Notes: generated by a model from the letters alone, not told the origin. A DNA stretch of 64,000 bases from Spirosoma rigui (GCF_002067135.1 NZ_CP020105.1:372001-436000); one strand, 5' to 3'; shown: positions 8,263-17,573, counted from the stretch's first letter. Numbers and translations: made by a program.

Positions 8263-9372
8263 CTACAAAACAGTCGCCAATTGGTCGTAGAGCTTCCGGT
8301 ATTCCGCCACTACGTCGGGCCAGCTGAACGTAGCCGCGCGTTTCCGCATCCGCTCCTGGCGCAGGGTGTTCTGCCCGAAATCATGCAGACCGTCGTGCAG
8401 GACCTTCGCCATATTTTCGGGGTCGAAATTCTCGAAATAATACGCTTCCTTGCCCCCTACTTCGGGTAGGCTGGTCAGACTGGAAATGAAAACCGGCTTG
8501 CCAAACGTCATGGCTTCGGCTACGGGCAACCCGAAGCCTTCCGACAGGGATGGAAACAGAAATGCCTCACAATGGGCGTATAACCATAACTTCGTGGCCT
8601 CATCAATTGCCCCGGGCATCAGCAGCCGGTCGGCCACGCCAAGTTTTTGGGCCTGTTCCCGGATGTGCTGGGCATACGGATGCCCATCCGGACCAGCCAG
8701 GACCAACCGGTAGTCAGGAAAGGCTTCGAGCAGCGGCAGCAACGTATGCACGTTCTTCTTGGGATGTACGACACCCACAAAAAACAGAAATGGCGCTTCG
8801 GTGAACGGACGCAGGGGTGAGTTGGCGGGTAGCTCGGCGGGGGCTTTCGCCGGGTCGACGGCCACGCCCGTATACACAACCGGGAAGGGCAGAGATTCCG
8901 GGACAGTCAGGTGGGTGCGCACGACCTCAGCGGTATAGGCTGATCCGGCCGTCAGCACCGATGCCCGGTTAATCTTACGCTGAAGCTTAGCCAGCTTACG
9001 CTTTTTTCTGGCTTCCGAGTAGTCGACCCGTTCCAGAAAATTCAGGTCATAGATCGTCAGCATGAGCTTGCCCTGCCCGGCACGGGGCAGGTACGACGAA
9101 TCCTGGTGCAGGCAATGCCAGCCATCGAATTGACCGGGAATCCAGAGTTTGCGCAGCCACCACGCTTCCATATACGTAATGGTCACGCCAGGCCGTGAGT
9201 CGCCAAACACACCAGACCGGCCTTTCGGTACCAGAAACGTCAACTGCCAGGATTGGCCCGTGGGGTCGTTTGTGCACTGGCGAACAAGTTCGCGGCCCAG
9301 GTGCAGGCACACCTGCCCTAACCCGCTGTTGGGGGCCCGCAGGCGTTCGGCATCGATAAAAAGGGATGGCAT
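8263..9372 (-). CDS. Glycosyltransferase family 4 protein
   Basis: About 370 aa GT-B enzyme that would transfer a sugar from a nucleotide-sugar donor, probably to a cell-surface glycan. The C-terminal half holds PFLFFVGVVHPKKNVHTLLP, the GT4 nucleotide-binding region LLMPGAIDEATKLWLYAHCE and the E-x7-E motif in EGFGLPVAEAMTFGKPV. The N-terminal half is a Rossmann-like acceptor domain. The frame is open to 9483, but ATG 9372 (MPSLFIDAERLRAPNSGLGQ) starts the conserved part. It is the upstream neighbour of the MsbA-like exporter on the same strand, with a 188-bp gap, consistent with a lipid-linked glycan role (inference). Confidence 0.88.
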   Translation of the reverse strand: MPSLFIDAERLRAPNSGLGQVCLHLGRELVRQCTNDPTGQSWQLTFLVPKGRSGVFGDSRPGVTITYMEAWWLRKLWIPGQFDGWHCLHQDSSYLPRAGQGKLMLTIYDLNFLERVDYSEARKKRKLAKLQRKINRASVLTAGSAYTAEVVRTHLTVPESLPFPVVYTGVAVDPAKAPAELPANSPLRPFTEAPFLFFVGVVHPKKNVHTLLPLLEAFPDYRLVLAGPDGHPYAQHIREQAQKLGVADRLLMPGAIDEATKLWLYAHCEAFLFPSLSEGFGLPVAEAMTFGKPVFISSLTSLPEVGGKEAYYFENFDPENMAKVLHDGLHDFGQNTLRQERMRKRAATFSWPDVVAEYRKLYDQLATVL

Positions 9373-9603
9373 TGGCTTTACTAGTTTCGGCAAAATTGGG
9401 AAATCTTTACCCATTCTACCCCATCCGACCGGCAAAGCCAATCCATAACTTACCCTGGCCAGGCCTAAAGCCAACGCCAACAATGTTTCGCGAAGTGAAC
9501 TGCTGCTGGTATTTCTGCCACGCAGGGTTCACGTAGCTGGCCTCCCGGTTAATTGAGCTTCACTTCCCGCCCGTGCTGGCACAACAATACTCTACCATTT
9601 TAG

Positions 9604-9611
9604 TATATTTG
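9604..9611 (+). promoter_or_regulatory. -7 promoter element of the response regulator gene
   Basis: TATATTTG matches TAnnTTTG exactly, 28 bp upstream of the ATG at 9640. The -33 region is not recognisable. Confidence 0.45.
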
Positions 9612-9639
9612 CTTACTACATCACTACGTCAACAAACTC

Positions 9640-10065
9640 ATGTCGCTACTAGGCCCGATCATTTCCATAGAAGACGATGAAGACGACCAATACCTGATAG
9701 AGCAAACCATCAATCAGTTGAACATCCCGAACGAATTACGATTCTTTTCGAACGGTGAAACGGCGCTGCACTACCTGCAAACCACCACCGAGCAGCCATT
9801 CCTGATCCTGTGCGATGTGAACATGCCCATAATGAACGGGCTGGAACTGCGGCACCTCATCAACCAGAGTGAGTACCTGCGGGAGAAATCAATTCCATTC
9901 ATCTATCTGACCACCGCTGCCAATGCCCAGCTGGTGCGGGAGGCTTACGACGCAACCGTGCAGGGCTTTTACAAAAAAGCATCTGACTATGCCGGAATGC
10001 GCCATCAGATCAAGCTGATCATTGATTACTGGCAGGCTTGTCTGCACCCGAACCGGGAATTTTGA
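9640..10065 (+). CDS. Single-domain response regulator (CheY-like)
   Basis: 141 aa, only a receiver domain. Acidic pocket in IEDDEDDQY (residues 10-16), phospho-acceptor Asp in ILCDVNMP (about residue 59), switch Thr in YLTTAA and conserved Lys in FYKKAS. No output domain is present, so it would act through a partner, such as a hybrid kinase, in phosphorelay. It has no kinase neighbour in the window. Members of this type (short, often with DDxDD start) are common next to chemotaxis or hybrid kinases in Bacteroidota; the partner here is unknown. Confidence 0.92.
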   Translation: MSLLGPIISIEDDEDDQYLIEQTINQLNIPNELRFFSNGETALHYLQTTTEQPFLILCDVNMPIMNGLELRHLINQSEYLREKSIPFIYLTTAANAQLVREAYDATVQGFYKKASDYAGMRHQIKLIIDYWQACLHPNREF

Positions 10066-10082
10066 TTGATCAGTTCACACAA

Positions 10083-10122
10083 AACCGGTTCGTATACCTG
10101 GCAACTGGCATACAAACCGGTT
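10083..10122. terminator. Hairpin between convergent genes
   Basis: AACCGGTTCGTATACC (10083-10098) pairs with GGCATACAAACCGGTT (10107-10122) with two wobble pairs and an 8-nt loop. It lies between the response regulator gene and the convergent efflux operon. Confidence 0.6.
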
Positions 10123-10205
10123 CTTGAAGTGAATCCTGTTGAGGGTTCTACGTTAAGCCAACGCTCAGCTTCAATGGATAGCCATATTTTGAACGACCAT
10201 TCTGC

Positions 10206-11384
10206 TTAAGCAGCAACGGACGTGGTTTCAACGGTGCTGGTTCGGCGCATTTTCCACCACAGGGCAACCCAGGCCAGCAGTAATGCTACCCCGCCGTAGA
10301 TAAATAGGGTCTGCACTTCGGGCAGAATCACTGACAGGGGTGCTTTCAGGAAGAACACTTTCCGGAGGGCCGCCAGGTAGTGCGTGAGCGGAATAGCCTG
10401 CGCTACGTTCTGGAGTAGTACCGGCATCTGGCTGGTGGGCCACGAATACCCACTGATGATAAAAGCCGGCGTGGCCACGATCATTAAGATCTCGGTAGCG
10501 CGCAGCTGATTTGGTACCAGAATACTGACCAGAATACCCAGCCCCGTCAGCGCCAGCGTAAACGCAGCCACGAGAGTGATCAGGGCAGGCAGCGAGCCAA
10601 AGTCCGGCAACCGAAACAGCGGAAACAGAACACCCAGCACAAACGTCCAGACGCCCGCGCCCATGATCCAGTAGGGCAGTGTTTTTGCCAGCAGCACCAC
10701 GCCCGACCAGCGGGTCTGGCTCGTAAGCTGGTCGAAGGTTTTTTCTTCAAACTCCTTACTGAAGGCCAATGCCAATACCAGTAAGAACACTTGCTGAACA
10801 ATGGCCCCCGTTACGCCGGGCAGCATGTAGTAGCCATAGTTACCCGACGTATTGAAAAAGCGTGTGTTGTTGATGCTGAAGGCCTGAAACTGGTTCCGGG
10901 CGTCGAGGGCGGGAACGCCCCGTTTCATGAGCCCTTCCATTTCGATGCCCGCGTTCAGCGTCGAGAGGGTCGTTTGCACCGCCCGAGACACGAAGTTGGC
11001 CGTCAGAATATTAGCCATGTTCAGGTCAACTTCCACCTCAGGCGTCCGGCGCTGCTGCACGTCACCTTCAAAATTTTCGGGTATGGTAACGACGGCCTCG
11101 AACTCCCCTTTCTCAAAAGCCCGGCGGGCGCTGGTTTCGTCGGCGAAGACCGTCATCAGTTTAACGGTTGGGTTGTCGCCCAGGGCATCGATCACCTTAC
11201 CGCTCAGCGCCGACCCATTCAGGTCAACTACGGCAATAGGCAGGTTGGTAACTGTTGCATTGGTGTAGGTGTACCCAACCAGTAACCCGAACAATACCGG
11301 TCCGCCGAGGAAGACCGCTACCGCCACACTATTGCGGGAAAACTGGCGAAACTCACGGACTAACAGGTTGAAAAACGTTTTCAT
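10206..11384 (-). CDS. ABC-2 type transporter permease
   Basis: 392 aa inner-membrane protein of the YhhJ/YbhR type. One N-terminal helix (residues 20-38) and a large periplasmic domain (about 40-170) with the usual IAVVDLNGSALSGKVI and FEAVVTIPENFEGDV are followed by five C-terminal helices, including YMLPGVTGAIVQQVFLLVLA and SGYSWPTSQMPVLLQNVAQA, the latter with the family PxxxMP-like motif. It is the last gene of the TetR-TolC-HlyD-permease set, 12 bp after the HlyD gene. No ATP-binding subunit is encoded with it, so the ATPase must come from elsewhere, or the system is incomplete. Confidence 0.9.
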   Translation of the reverse strand: MKTFFNLLVREFRQFSRNSVAVAVFLGGPVLFGLLVGYTYTNATVTNLPIAVVDLNGSALSGKVIDALGDNPTVKLMTVFADETSARRAFEKGEFEAVVTIPENFEGDVQQRRTPEVEVDLNMANILTANFVSRAVQTTLSTLNAGIEMEGLMKRGVPALDARNQFQAFSINNTRFFNTSGNYGYYMLPGVTGAIVQQVFLLVLALAFSKEFEEKTFDQLTSQTRWSGVVLLAKTLPYWIMGAGVWTFVLGVLFPLFRLPDFGSLPALITLVAAFTLALTGLGILVSILVPNQLRATEILMIVATPAFIISGYSWPTSQMPVLLQNVAQAIPLTHYLAALRKVFFLKAPLSVILPEVQTLFIYGGVALLLAWVALWWKMRRTSTVETTSVAA

Positions 11385-11396
11385 GGGTGTACGGGA

Positions 11397-12365
11397 TTAG
11401 TTGTTGGGCAGCAATACCGTCTGATTCGACAACAGCTTATCCTGTTGAAGAGGGTCGGTGGGCACAAGTTTCAATTCGTAGGTTGCTTCACCCAGCTCGT
11501 AGGTAGGGTAGCTGCTGGTACGGGAAGCGTAGCTGTTCAGCTCTTTCACCGTCACGAGTTTGGCCGCTACCGTCTGGTTGGCGGCAAAGGGCAGCTTCAC
11601 GCTGTACTCATTACCTTTGGCAAAGCGGGCTACTTCTTTTTCGCTCACCGTGAAACGCAGGTAGGTCCGGCTGTTGTCGTAGCCCGACAGTACCGTGTAG
11701 CCGGCTGGGGCCAGTTCGCCTTCGTGGAGGCTGATGCTTTCGATGGTCATGGCCTGCGGGGCTACGATCGCTTTTTCCCGGATAGCCGCCTGCACCTCTT
11801 TCAGCGCCCCTTCGGCCCGGAGCATATCGCCGTAAGCCATCCGGACCCGTTCGGCCCGTACCGTCCCTTCAACCTCGTCTCGTTTGGCCTGCGTACCCGT
11901 CAGTTGTGCCTTCGCCGACTGGTATTTCGCGCTCATCTCGTCGTACTGCTGCGCTGAAATCAGCGAGTCGCGGTACATATTCTGCACACGGCCCAGACTT
12001 TTCTCGGCTAGAGCAGCCTGCTCGCGGGCGGCAGCCAGGGCGGCATCGGCCTGCCGGCGTTCATTGGGTGTGGCCCCGTGCAGCGCCATTTGATACTGGG
12101 CTTTGGCCGAGGTGTAAGCCCCCTGCGCCTGAAGCAACTTGGCTTCGGCTTCAGGAACATCGATGCGGGCCAGAATTTGCCCTTTGGTAACAATGTCACC
12201 TTCTTTCACCAGCAGCTGGACAATACGTCCGGTTACTTTGGCCGATACGCCAACGGTTTCTTTTTTTACTTTTCCTTCCAGATCGCTCGTCAGGGTTTGT
12301 TTGGACTGGCAGCCCGCCAGTGTTAAAAGACTAATGGCTACTGCCGGGAGAATATGCGCTTTCAT
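11397..12365 (-). CDS. HlyD-family periplasmic adaptor (membrane fusion protein)
   Basis: 322 aa with lipobox LLTLAGC (Cys19), so a lipoprotein anchored in the inner membrane. Biotinyl-lipoyl-like domain in VSAKVTGRIVQLLVKEGDIV and ILARIDVPEAEAKLLQAQG, a coiled-coil hairpin (about residues 75-185, rich in Ala/Gln/Arg) and a beta-barrel part with KEVARFAKGNEYSVKLPF. It would bridge the ABC-2 permease to the TolC channel. The N-terminal core resembles E. coli YhiI/YbhG. It follows the TolC gene after 18 bp in the same operon. Confidence 0.92.
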   Translation of the reverse strand: MKAHILPAVAISLLTLAGCQSKQTLTSDLEGKVKKETVGVSAKVTGRIVQLLVKEGDIVTKGQILARIDVPEAEAKLLQAQGAYTSAKAQYQMALHGATPNERRQADAALAAAREQAALAEKSLGRVQNMYRDSLISAQQYDEMSAKYQSAKAQLTGTQAKRDEVEGTVRAERVRMAYGDMLRAEGALKEVQAAIREKAIVAPQAMTIESISLHEGELAPAGYTVLSGYDNSRTYLRFTVSEKEVARFAKGNEYSVKLPFAANQTVAAKLVTVKELNSYASRTSSYPTYELGEATYELKLVPTDPLQQDKLLSNQTVLLPNN

Positions 12366-12383
12366 GATGATAACTGAGGTTGA

Positions 12384-13730
12384 CTAGTTGATATCGGTAC
12401 TGGTGAGGGTGCCTACTGCTTCGAGTTGAGCCACCTGGGCAGCCCGTTGGTTGGCAATGGTCTGGACATAATCGAGCTCGGCTTTCTGGTAGTCCGTTTC
12501 GGCCTCGAGCCGTTCCGTAATCCGGATGAGTCCCTGCTCATACTGTCGGGTAGCAATGTCGAGGGCTTTGCGGGCCAGCACTGCTTTCTGCTGGGCTACA
12601 TCTGCCAGTTGGTTGGCCGTAGTCATTTCCGACTGGCTTTTCTGCAGGTTCAGCGTTAGCAGATCGCGCGTCTGGTTCATGGTATTCTGCGCCATTTCGA
12701 GATCCTGCTGGGCCGTCCGGCGCTCGGTACGTGACGTGAACTTATCGAACAGGGTCCAGCGAACGCCAACGCCCGCATACCAATAGGGTTCGATAGCCGA
12801 CAGGTCTTTCCGGTACAGCTCGTTTTTACCGAATGCATATACCTGGGGCAGGTATCCCGACAGCGTCGCTTTCTGCCGGTAGCGCGTGGCTTCCCGCGCC
12901 AGTTCCAGTGATTTCAGCTCGGGACGGTTCTCTACCGATGCTACGTTCATATCGGCCACCAGCCGGGTCAATTCGGGGCGGATACCGGCTAGCTGTTCGG
13001 CCGGGACTCCGGTCAGCTGAGTCAGGCGGGCTAGAGCCAGCTGTCGTTTTCCGTTCAGGTCAACGCGTTTTGCCTGCAAGTCCTGCACCGCCAGCTCGAC
13101 TTTACTGCGGTCATAGGGGGTGGCCAGTCCTTCTTTCACGGCTTTATTGATGAACCGTACCTGCTCGGCCAGTCGTTTGTCGGCTTCGTCGAGCACCTGC
13201 TCCGACTGGGAAATCAAACCCAGCTGATCATAGGCCAGGGCTACATCCCGGATAATGGCCATCCGCTCTTTATCGGCCAGCGCACGGACAGCCTGCTCTT
13301 TGAAAGTAAGGGCTTTGTTCAACGTGGGAATTTTGGTTCCCGAAAACAGGAGCATGTTGGCCTGTACGGTTGCTTTCATAATGTTCTGCGGCTGAAGTTG
13401 CTGCTCCAGTTCATAGGGGCCGCTGTATACTTCTTTGGGCAGTGGTTGGTAGGGCAGCCGGGGCAGTGTAATACTGATGTCGCGGTCGAGGTGCGTGTAA
13501 GTTGGGTTGAAGGTCACTTCGGGCAGGTACTGGTTTTTTAGTCCCTGCTTTTCGATCTGTACCTTCCGTTGCTCCGCCTGGTTGTTGGCCAGTGCGTAGC
13601 TTTTCGTCAGCGCCTGCTCAATCAGCGCCTGCCGGGTGGGCACCGTGCCGACCGGCGGAGCAGGCTGCGACCAGGTCGTTGTGGCCAGTAGCAAACCTAC
13701 TAAAGATGCGGAAGCGGTTATCGTTTTCAT
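12384..13730 (-). CDS. TolC family outer membrane protein
   Basis: 448 aa with a signal peptide (about residues 1-21) and two repeated long helical segments typical of TolC/OEP channels (residues 30-230 and 240-445). Examples are the Ala/Gln/Glu-rich helix LIEQALTKSYALANNQAEQR and the motif NQTRDLLTLNLQKSQSEM. It forms the trimeric outer-membrane duct of a tripartite exporter. It is encoded 58 bp after the TetR gene and just before the HlyD and permease genes. The gap upstream (13731-13788) is A+T-rich and may carry a second promoter or the TetR operator. Confidence 0.93.
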   Translation of the reverse strand: MKTITASASLVGLLLATTTWSQPAPPVGTVPTRQALIEQALTKSYALANNQAEQRKVQIEKQGLKNQYLPEVTFNPTYTHLDRDISITLPRLPYQPLPKEVYSGPYELEQQLQPQNIMKATVQANMLLFSGTKIPTLNKALTFKEQAVRALADKERMAIIRDVALAYDQLGLISQSEQVLDEADKRLAEQVRFINKAVKEGLATPYDRSKVELAVQDLQAKRVDLNGKRQLALARLTQLTGVPAEQLAGIRPELTRLVADMNVASVENRPELKSLELAREATRYRQKATLSGYLPQVYAFGKNELYRKDLSAIEPYWYAGVGVRWTLFDKFTSRTERRTAQQDLEMAQNTMNQTRDLLTLNLQKSQSEMTTANQLADVAQQKAVLARKALDIATRQYEQGLIRITERLEAETDYQKAELDYVQTIANQRAAQVAQLEAVGTLTSTDIN

Positions 13731-13788
13731 TTGTATTAATTACACTTTTATTGTTTTTTTAGTTTCCGTTAAGTCAAAAAAAACTGAC

Positions 13789-14433
13789 TCACTCCAGGTA
13801 GAATTTTTCGGTCAGAATGCCACGCAAAAGGATGTTGAGCACCAAGTCGATTCGGTCCTGGGTTGTTGCGGGGATGTCACGGGTAATTTCGGCGGGAAAC
13901 TGGCTCAGAAAATCAGCGTCGGTCAGTTGCTGCACGGCGCTGATGAACATCACGATGGCAATTTGCCGGGACGCATCGTCCCGGATATACCCTACGCGAA
14001 CGCCCTCCTCGACGAGTTGGGTCAGGTAGCGCAGTTGCATGTCGCGCCGAAAATCATTGGCTTTCTTATAAGAAACTGGTTCCGAACGCTTTAGATCATC
14101 CCAGAACTCCTTGTTGACGGCCGAGAAACTACCACCAATATGCTGCAGATAGGCGTTTAATTTCTGCCGGAGTGACAAATCTACATCATTCACGATCTCA
14201 TCGGCCCGCTGCCGGAACTGCCGCGCAAAGTGGTCAATGCCAGCGGTTAAAATCTCCGATTTACCGCCGAAGTGATTGTAGACTGTTTTCTTACTGATGG
14301 CTAGTTCCCGCACAATGTCATCGACAACTACCCGGCTATAGCCGTAGCGAAAAAACAAGGTCATAGCGGCATCGACTATACGCTGAGCCGTGCTTGTGTC
14401 ATCAGGAGCCGGTAGTTTAGTTGCTTGTCTCAT
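13789..14433 (-). CDS. TetR/AcrR family transcriptional regulator
   Basis: 214 aa. N-terminal helix-turn-helix (about residues 17-62) with RIVDAAMTLFFRYGYSRVVV and SKKTVYNHFGGKSEIL, and a variable helical ligand domain. First gene of the efflux operon; probably represses the operon and itself and is released by a transported compound (inference from arrangement). Its promoter is one of the clearest in the window and ends only 7 bp before the ATG, so the transcript is nearly leaderless. Confidence 0.93.
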   Translation of the reverse strand: MRQATKLPAPDDTSTAQRIVDAAMTLFFRYGYSRVVVDDIVRELAISKKTVYNHFGGKSEILTAGIDHFARQFRQRADEIVNDVDLSLRQKLNAYLQHIGGSFSAVNKEFWDDLKRSEPVSYKKANDFRRDMQLRYLTQLVEEGVRVGYIRDDASRQIAIVMFISAVQQLTDADFLSQFPAEITRDIPATTQDRIDLVLNILLRGILTEKFYLE

Positions 14434-14440
14434 TGGAAAC

Positions 14441-14472
14441 CAAAAGTAATACTGAAATGTAATCTGTGCAAA
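14441..14472 (-). promoter_or_regulatory. Promoter of the TetR efflux operon
   Basis: On the minus strand TTTG (14472-14469) is followed by 20 bp and then TACTTTTG (14448-14441): perfect -33 and -7 Bacteroidota elements. The -33 TTTG is itself the end of a second possible -7 box (TATATTTG), so two overlapping promoters are possible. The ATG follows 7 bp downstream. Confidence 0.8.
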
Positions 14473-14729
14473 TATAATCTGCTAACTTTCTTTCGTCACA
14501 TAAAGTTCAGACTACTGGCCGGGGCCTCACCGTATAAAATCATTTGCCAGGTCATTGGTTTTTACCATTAACTCAAAAACCGCTATACCCATCCTCATCA
14601 ACGAGTTAACTTCAACCGTACGGCATCCGACTACGCGGCAACCAGGGCAATAGATGATTCTGCCGGTATGCATTACCCGTACTTTGCCCCTGCTTTTCCA
14701 TAAATCGAGTTTCTGACCCCTTCCACACC

Positions 14730-15224
14730 ATGCACTCTTTTCTCATTCTTCTCTTATTGGCCGGAGTTCCGATGCGGCTGTCGGCCCAGGCGACCAGCCC
14801 GGACGAATTAGCCATACAAATGGTCATCGAACACGAAACCCAGGCGTATCTCGACCGTAACACCGACCGGCAGAGCGCCTGCTGGGCAGACAGCACCGGC
14901 TTATCGCAGCGGATTTGCCTTAACGATGGTCGAATCATTGCCGCCGACGGCGATCATGCAGCGCTACGGCGTGGTCTGGAAAGCTACTTCCGGCAACTGC
15001 CCGACCCTGATCCATCGGTTTTTGAACACCGGCACTACAAAATTCGAATTCGGGGTGAGGCTGCGTTTGTCACCTTTGTCCAGATCATGCAGTGTGCCGG
15101 CCGTCCGGCCAGCTACAGCCAGCAGGTGCGGTATCTGGAACGGGAAGCCGGCAGTTGGAAGATCATCCATTCCGGCGTATCGTACTACGATCCGACGTCC
15201 AGGCAGGTGCAAGCCAGTCGGTAA
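14730..15224 (+). CDS. Exported NTF2-like (SnoaL/DUF4440-type) protein
   Basis: 164 aa with a signal peptide (MHSFLILLLLAGVPMRLSAQ, cut after SAQA). The mature part has the NTF2-like pattern: a first helix with ELAIQMVIEHETQAYLDR, then a strand-rich body with YKIRIRGEAAFVTFVQ and ending RYLEREAGSWKIIHSGVSYY. Members are small cone-shaped ligand-binding or enzyme domains; no catalytic residues can be assigned. A hairpin with arms AGTCGGTA/TACCGACT overlaps its stop codon. Function unknown. Confidence 0.75.
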   Translation: MHSFLILLLLAGVPMRLSAQATSPDELAIQMVIEHETQAYLDRNTDRQSACWADSTGLSQRICLNDGRIIAADGDHAALRRGLESYFRQLPDPDPSVFEHRHYKIRIRGEAAFVTFVQIMQCAGRPASYSQQVRYLEREAGSWKIIHSGVSYYDPTSRQVQASR

Positions 15225-15268
15225 CCGGTAATCCTACCGACTACCGTTAACGAATCGCCGTTCGGTCG

Positions 15269-15276
15269 TACTTTTG
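15269..15276 (+). promoter_or_regulatory. -7 promoter element of hemE
   Basis: TACTTTTG, a perfect TAnnTTTG box, ends only 4 bp before the hemE ATG at 15281. If the usual geometry holds, transcription starts at or within a base or two of the ATG, giving a leaderless mRNA. The -33 region (GTTA, 19 bp upstream) is weak. Confidence 0.6.
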
Positions 15277-15280
15277 CGTC

Positions 15281-16333
15281 ATGACTTTACAAAACGATTT
15301 GCTGCTCCGCACGGCGCGGGGTGAGTTGACCGAGCGGGTGCCGGTCTGGATGATGCGGCAGGCTGGTCGCGTACTGGCTGAATACCGGGCTGTTCGGGAG
15401 CGGGCCGGGAGTTTTATTACGCTGGCTAAAACCCCTGAACTGGCGGCCGAAGTGACCATCCAACCCGTCGATGCGTTTGGCGTCGACGCAGCTATTATCT
15501 TCTCCGATATTCTGGTAGTTCCCGAAGCCATGGGCCTTCCCTACGAGATGATCGAGAGCCGGGGCCCGGTGTTCCCGACCACCGTTCGTACTACCGCCGA
15601 CCTCAGCCGCCTGCGCGTAGCCGACGCAGAAAGCGATCTGGGCTACGTGCTGGATGCGATTCGCCTGACCAAAAAAGAACTGAACGGGCGTGTTCCGCTC
15701 ATTGGTTTCGCCGGGGCACCGTTTACCATCTTTTGCTACATGACCGAAGGCAAAGGCTCTAAAACGTTCTCCATCGCCAAGAAGCTGCTATATACCGATC
15801 CCGTTTTTGCCCACACGCTGCTGCAGCAGATTACCGACAGCACCATTGCTTACCTCAAAGCACAGGTGCGGGCGGGCGTTAACCTGGTGCAACTATTCGA
15901 TTCGTGGGCGGGTATCCTGTCGCCGGAGCAATACCGCCTGTTTTCGCTGCCTTACATCAAGCAGATCTGTGATGCCCTGGGCAGCGAAATCCACGACGGT
16001 GTAGTTAGCCACGCACCCGTACCGGTCACGGTCTTCGCCAAAGGCGCTTTCTTTGCCCGCCACGAGATCGGTCAGCTGAGTTGCTCGGTGGTGGGGCTCG
16101 ACTGGAACATGGACCCGGCTGAGTCACGGGAGCTGATCCCGAACAAAGTATTACAGGGTAACCTCGACCCCTGCGTCCTCTACGCTGATTTTGCCCAGAT
16201 CCGGGCGGAGGTTAAAAACATGCTCGATGCCTTTGGTCACCAGCATTACATTGCCAACCTGGGCCACGGTATTTATCCCGATACCGATCCGGACAAAGCC
16301 CGCTGCTTTGTCGATGCGATCAAGGAAATGTAG
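15281..16333 (+). CDS. hemE: Uroporphyrinogen decarboxylase (HemE)
   Basis: 350 aa cytoplasmic enzyme that removes four carboxyl groups from uroporphyrinogen III to give coproporphyrinogen III in haem synthesis. Diagnostic motifs: [12 protein letters not shown] (residues 19-30) with the substrate-binding Arg, the catalytic-Asp region [19 protein letters not shown], the central [20 protein letters not shown], and the C-terminal [16 protein letters not shown]. Length and both ends are normal. It stands alone, with no other haem gene nearby, and ends in a long hairpin. Confidence 0.97.
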   Translation: MTLQNDLLLRTARGELTERVPVWMMRQAGRVLAEYRAVRERAGSFITLAKTPELAAEVTIQPVDAFGVDAAIIFSDILVVPEAMGLPYEMIESRGPVFPTTVRTTADLSRLRVADAESDLGYVLDAIRLTKKELNGRVPLIGFAGAPFTIFCYMTEGKGSKTFSIAKKLLYTDPVFAHTLLQQITDSTIAYLKAQVRAGVNLVQLFDSWAGILSPEQYRLFSLPYIKQICDALGSEIHDGVVSHAPVPVTVFAKGAFFARHEIGQLSCSVVGLDWNMDPAESRELIPNKVLQGNLDPCVLYADFAQIRAEVKNMLDAFGHQHYIANLGHGIYPDTDPDKARCFVDAIKEM

Positions 16334-16339
16334 GTATAG

Positions 16340-16405
16340 CGTAGTACGGCCTGCGGTCGGTGTTAGTTACCTGAGCAGTTAACACCGGCCGCAGGCCGTA
16401 CTACG
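16340..16405. terminator. Long hairpin between convergent hemE and rfaE1
   Basis: Arms at 16340-16368 and 16377-16405 pair over about 29 bp with only two wobble positions (core TAGTACGGCCTGCGG against CCGCAGGCCGTACTA) and an 8-nt loop. No long T tract is present. It serves both convergent genes. Confidence 0.7.
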
Positions 16406-16415
16406 TTCTGTCGTA

Positions 16416-17414
16416 TTACAGATTCTCTTTGGCTTCCTGTTTGAGCTGCGCTTTGTTGATGGGTACCACCCCTACCGATTCACAGACGAGGCCACCGCCC
16501 AGGTTCGATAGACCGGCAATAACAGCGGGCGACTGTTTCAGCGCAACGCAACAGGCGGCAATACTGATTACGGTATCGCCCGCCCCCGACACATCGGCGA
16601 TCTGGCGAATATGGGCCGGGAGTTGCCGCTGCTCGCCATTGAAGTCGATGAACACCCCCCGCTCCGATAAGGTGATCAGCGCCCCTTTCACGTTCAGCGT
16701 CGATTTCAGCTGATCGACCGCGGCCCTGAACTCGGTCGTGTTGTCAACGTCAAAATCCAGCTTCAGTCCTTCGCGTAGCTCCTTTAGATTGGGCTTGAAG
16801 AGTGTCGTGTTCTGATACGACAGGAAATTACGTTTCTTAGGGTCAACCACCGTTGGCACGTTCTGCGCGTTGGCAAAATCAGTGATTTCGGCGATCGCTT
16901 CCTTGCTCAGCACGCCTTTGTCGTAATCCTCGAAGATGACCACGTGGCAGCTGGGAATCAGCTCCTTCGCTTTGGCCACGAGTTGCGCCCGTTCGTCGGC
17001 CGTAATGTACCTATCCGTTTCGGTATCGACCCGCACTACCTGCTGCGAACTGGCAATGATCCGTTCCTTGATGGTTGTAATCCGGTCCTGGCTCCGGATC
17101 AGACCGTCGCAGCTAAGGCCCCGGTTGCATAACTCCTGCTTGAGCTGATCGCCGGGCGTATCGGTACCGATGATGGAGCAGATGATGGCTTCAGCACCCA
17201 GCGCCTGCACATTGAGCAGGACATTGCCCGCCCCACCGAGCCGTAGTTCACGCCGGTCAACGGTCACCACGGGCACGGGTGCTTCGGGCGAAATTCGTTC
17301 TACGCGTCCCCATACATAGGAGTCGAGCATTACATCACCAATAATCAGTACGCGTAGGTTATCGAACTGGTCAAACAATTCGTCAAGCGACATATCTAGA
17401 ACTGGACTCGTCAT
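16416..17414 (-). CDS. rfaE1: D-glycero-beta-D-manno-heptose-7-phosphate kinase (RfaE1/HldE domain I)
   Basis: About 332 aa PfkB/ribokinase-family kinase that phosphorylates heptose 7-phosphate to the 1,7-bisphosphate for LPS-core heptose. Motifs: VLIIGDVMLDSYVWGRVERI, GGAGNVLLNVQALGAEA, and the C-terminal anion hole with catalytic Asp in DVSGAGDTVIS. The C-terminal nucleotidyltransferase half of E. coli HldE is absent, so it is monofunctional. The frame is open from 17546, but ATG 17414 (MTSPVLDMSLDEL) or 17393 (MSLDELFDQF) are better starts. Nucleoside kinase substrates cannot be fully excluded, but the RfaE pattern is strong. Confidence 0.88.
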   Translation of the reverse strand: MTSPVLDMSLDELFDQFDNLRVLIIGDVMLDSYVWGRVERISPEAPVPVVTVDRRELRLGGAGNVLLNVQALGAEAIICSIIGTDTPGDQLKQELCNRGLSCDGLIRSQDRITTIKERIIASSQQVVRVDTETDRYITADERAQLVAKAKELIPSCHVVIFEDYDKGVLSKEAIAEITDFANAQNVPTVVDPKKRNFLSYQNTTLFKPNLKELREGLKLDFDVDNTTEFRAAVDQLKSTLNVKGALITLSERGVFIDFNGEQRQLPAHIRQIADVSGAGDTVISIAACCVALKQSPAVIAGLSNLGGGLVCESVGVVPINKAQLKQEAKENL

Positions 17415-17573
17415 TGCAAAAGAGTAAATGGCGCAGAAATGACCGGCGCAGTACAGTGCCTTCAGCAGGCCTACCGCCGGTTCAACGCCCGTGTTCACTG
17501 GCTGAATTTGATGCAAAGAAAAGAAAACCGGGACCGTTTCCGGCACCGAAGGGCGGTGTTCGAGTGAGTGGTC

